Source: Celoporthe dispersa
Lineage: Eukaryota > Ascomycota > Sordariomycetes > Diaporthales > Cryphonectriaceae
Assembly: GCA_016584495.1 (NCBI GenBank)
Contig: WAID01000009.1
Span: 4,464,001-4,528,000, forward strand
Direction of reading: 5' to 3'
Length of the DNA stretch: 64,000 nt
Below the pieces are notes generated by a model. It was not told the origin of the DNA. It worked only from the letters and a program-made list of their open reading frames with translations, and did not search any database. A program made the position numbers and the translations under genes. Shown here in pieces: positions 61,086 through 64,000 of this stretch (its first letter is position 1; each line of letters starts with the position of its first letter).

Positions 61086-62090
61086 GAGAAGAAAGGGCGC
61101 TAAAGTCAAAACAGCTCTTGTCACCTTTTTCTCTCACGTTTCTTGTACAATCTGGATAAGTTATGGATAGACAATCTTCTCCATTCATTGTATATATTAT
61201 ACTTTATAGCATTTGTAGCACTCGTCTATCCCTGTGTCAGCTTTCCCTTCCTACCGCGTCATATATTTCAAACATGTGCCTTAGTTTCTTTTGATTTGGT
61301 TTGTTTCATCCTAATTATGTCTTCAGCTCGGGACCAAATATCAGCCTTTCTCTCGACCACTGTTTCATCAGCCCCTTTGCACCCCATAATCACATAGTCA
61401 CTGTGCATTTTGAACATCAAACCCAAGCAGAATAGAATAAAAGGATGTGTATAGTGGTCCTATAGCATTTCAGCCTGAAATATAAGCTATATAACACAAC
61501 ACGCCTACTAAAGACTCCTTTCAATATTTATGTAGTCCCTTAAAATGGAAAGCACCAGAAGCATGGTTATATATAACGTTGTAGGCACCCCAAAGCTAGA
61601 CAGCTATTCGGACTTGCCTCTAAGCTCCTAAATCACACGGCAAGTCAATTCATTTCGTTAGGAACGAGTTCGTAGACTTTTCTCTTTTCTCGCAAATACC
61701 ATATAATACGAAGCTGCCAAGATATAGTGCTTTCTCTCCCCTTCTCGTGGGCATCTACTAAAGCATCACGTACTCCTTACCGGAATTTCCATATAGTACA
61801 GTCCCATAGAGTATAGCTGGAGTTTCTCTTGCTCGTATTTACCTAGGAATTAATAACTTTATCAAGTGGAAGGGAATAGGGATGCTACAATACAGCCGTA
61901 CAGGTTTTAATAATTCGGCACAGTTTCGAGAACCCATGCAGAACCGGTAATTACTATACCCCAGGACCCAACTGTCCTAGTCTGATTTATAGAAGCAAGT
62001 TGCACTATCCCGGGCCAAGAATATGATCACGATGAACCACAAAAGTCTTGATGCTTGCTAAATATCCCATGACAATATGTCCACGTCAGG
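61086..62090. other. AT-rich intergenic region
   Basis: About 1 kb downstream of the FAD oxidase with no exon chain or domain recognised. It may mark the right edge of the cluster. Confidence 0.5.
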
Positions 62091-62099
62091 CTAAGAAAC

Positions 62100-62710
62100 T
62101 GGCTGGCCAGAGTTGAAGAGTGAGACCGCAAACCCTTCATGATCCTGGAAGTCAGCTCTGGTGTTGGTGACTGGGAAGTCCTTCGAGAGTGGCAACTCTG
62201 TGCGCCGGGTTGGCACCGTCCTCTTTGCTAGGGGTAGAAGATACTGAGCCTCGTAGTTGCCTCCAAAATGTGTGCGGGAAGTTCCTATTGTTTTAAGGAC
62301 TAAACATTTATAACTGAAGGAGCTATGGGAGTTCGTGAGATCTTGATGCAAACTTGGAATCTTAGAATAAGAAACACATATGCGCAAACACACATACATA
62401 CACAAAACGCACGCACAGAGGCGTGACTGACCTGGCCCTCGCACCAACTGAAGCTCTTTCGATACAGCGTAGTCCAATGCTTGCTCAGCCGTACCTTGTC
62501 ATGATAACAAAGGTGAAAAGGGCATGATCACATGCATATCATTCAAGGCCAGAGCTGTCTGTCCGGCCCACATGAATTCATTACCTCTGGCATTCGCATC
62601 ACTGATGAAAGGCAGCAGTAGACCAATATCGTGGGAATCATTGCAGTCATGACTCATATGCCCGCTGTCCATAGAGGAAAGGCTGTGAAGGGGCCTCCAA
62701 GTCAAATCAG
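62100..62710 (-). other. Possible unrecognised gene or relic
   Basis: Two open stretches on the minus strand have protein-like composition. One at about 62705-62499 contains SHDIGLLLPFISDANARGNEF and the other at about 62290-62100 contains THFGGNYEAQYLLPLAKRTVP. They are linked by EQALDYAVSKELQLVRGP near 62440-62490 and by a CA-rich intron-like stretch (62300-62440, donor GTCAGT). A TGA near 62500 interrupts the simple reading unless a short intron removes it. I do not recognise the family and cannot decide between gene and relic. Confidence 0.3.
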
Positions 62711-63150
62711 TTTAGCATTTGTTCATCGAGAATTACGTTGTGGTACTTTTCTTCCAGTATAGGACTATAGTTATAAGGGACTTACCTAACGCTGCACATC
62801 CTCCAAATGGCCTGTTCTTTGTCAAATACGTCTCTAAGTATGTAGGGAAGAGATCTTCGAAATAAAGCGGCTTAACCTACCCCCAAGGTGACTTCGGACA
62901 GTAATTAGGATGAAGTTCATGGAGACCAGAGCATAGTCTACGGTCTGCACGGCTTCTCATGAATATTGACAAGATTGGAGCTTCGTCTTTGTCATATGAG
63001 TACTCAAGTATTTAAATTAACAAGAAATCCACCTTTCAATGAGACGTCCAGCCGAAAGGTCTATTTCCAACAATAGGACCGGCCAGAGACACCAAGCCGC
63101 CGCTCGACATATTTAGCGAACCTAGACAGCTTATCCGCCGCCATATCAGA
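62711..63150. other. Intergenic, no gene seen
   Basis: About 440 bases with no recognisable feature. Confidence 0.4.
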
Positions 63151-63152
63151 TT

Positions 63153-63389
63153 TTGATTCCCGAGCCGTCTCCAGGCACAGAGGAAATGGTTCTGCCGCAC
63201 TATAACATCAAAGTTTTTCGGTTTGTCGCTATGTCTGATTGCACCGATGCCGCCTATATGATGGAGAGAGACAACCCTGGTTCAGACAAGGAGCGAGCAA
63301 GAATTTTCGTTGAGAACATACTTGAGGTTGCTGTAGCTAAGGGTGTCGTTTCGATGAGTGAACTGAAAATATTTGAAGGAGCCGCTTAG
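63153..63389 (+). other. Short unrecognised open frame
   Basis: A 78-codon frame encodes a soluble, charged peptide (for example NPGSDKERARIFVENILEVA). It has no domain I recognise and no obvious partner exon. It could be part of a small gene or chance. Confidence 0.2.
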
Positions 63390-63644
63390 CTGCCCTGAGC
63401 CCGTCAATCTATATAAGTTACGAGATCAGAGTGAGGCGCGCGCCAAAAATCTAATAGATATTGAATTCTCTAAGCTCATGATATTCTCTCCAAGGGTTAG
63501 GCACCTTCTCGTCGAAGAAACTCAAACCAAAACCGCACCTTACGAAGCAGGTATCTTGATCATGGACCCTCGGCCTGTCCTCCTGCAGTAACAGGCAGGC
63601 CACCACAAGTTCTGATGAGTCCTTTCTCATCTTACCAATTGACA

Positions 63645-64000
63645 TCAGCAGAAGATGAAATACTTGATCGGTATCGTCAAACTCGCCCGGGATGTCAAGA
63701 ATGGCGTGAACATCCGGTAAAAAGCTCTGCTGGTGTTGGCTGACCAGGGTACCAGCCAGATATCTGGCTCGTTTCCCAGCACGTATCTCGTCGTCTCTGA
63801 CCATATCTCGACCCCATCAGCAGTAAACTCTGACTGCTCCTTTTGAATCTCACTTCCAATTCGTGCCTTAGCCAAATAACCCCTTACTCTCAGATGCGCA
63901 CCATCGTTCACAGGTCCAAAGCGGTTCGACGGGACCTGCAAGCCGAAGGCGATTTTCTGCACCTCGAACATATCCATATACGTCTCGCGAGCATCCCAGT
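63645..64000 (-). CDS. Partial unrecognised gene running off the right edge
   Basis: The minus-strand frame stays open from the window edge (WDARETYMDMFEVQKIAFGLQ) through NRFGPVNDGAHLRVRGYL, EIQKEQSEFTADGVEIWSE and TTRYVLG to about 63720, then probably enters an intron or ends at 63645. The composition looks like a real protein. The fold is unknown to me; a hot-dog-like protein is only a guess. The 5' part lies outside the window. Confidence 0.35.
   Translation of the reverse strand, partial: WDARETYMDMFEVQKIAFGLQVPSNRFGPVNDGAHLRVRGYLAKARIGSEIQKEQSEFTADGVEIWSETTRYVLGNEPDIWLVPWSANTSRAFYRMFTPFLTSRASLTIPIKYFIFC

Noticed and set aside
1..64000. CRISPR arrays, bacterial operons, tRNA or rRNA genes
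   Set aside because: No regularly spaced repeats or RNA gene signatures were seen, and the gene structure is clearly fungal.

Overview
The window is nuclear DNA of a filamentous ascomycete (Pezizomycotina). Genes carry many short GT-AG introns (about 36-190 nt), TATA-like boxes precede several starts, and the gene content is typically fungal: Zn2Cys6 regulator, highly reducing polyketide synthase (PKS), P450s, a CYP505-type P450-reductase fusion, GH17 and GH72 cell-wall enzymes, and RIP-like gene relics. I cannot name the species.

Left part (1-18.7 kb): gene-poor DNA with a decayed protein kinase (about 3.8-4.7 kb), a GH72-like gene that has lost both catalytic glutamates (6.5-8.2 kb), an amino-acid permease (8.5-10.5 kb, minus), a GH17 glucanase (12.9-14.2 kb, minus) and a decayed superfamily-1 helicase (16.3-18.7 kb, minus).

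Right part (18.9-61.1 kb) looks like one secondary-metabolite gene cluster. In order: P450 (+), 14-TM MFS exporter (-), a stand-alone PKS-type C-methyltransferase (-), a 'headless' PKS fragment with only methyltransferase and ketoreductase domains (-), Zn2Cys6 regulator (-), short-chain dehydrogenase (+), trans-acting enoyl reductase (+), the core PKS KS-AT-DH-MT-KR-ACP-R (+, about 2880 aa), P450 (-), BAHD-type acyltransferase (+), CYP505 P450-reductase fusion (-) and a secreted berberine-bridge-type FAD oxidase (+). The core PKS has no enoyl reductase domain, so the LovC-like protein probably serves it in trans. The C-terminal reductase should release an aldehyde or alcohol, to be elaborated by the dehydrogenase, P450s, FAD oxidase and acyltransferase and exported by the MFS protein. 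The same core logic (PKS ending in R plus trans-ER) is known from betaenone biosynthesis (Bet1/Bet3); the product here cannot be read from the sequence.

Two things stand out. First, the two extra PKS-derived proteins (MT alone; MT-KR) have clean, spliceable reading frames, which suggests retained function rather than decay. Second, six otherwise well-conserved genes are each broken by one or two single-base length errors, nearly all in homopolymer runs and without nonsense substitutions. That looks more like sequencing error than like pseudogenes. The last 3 kb hold only open frames I do not recognise.
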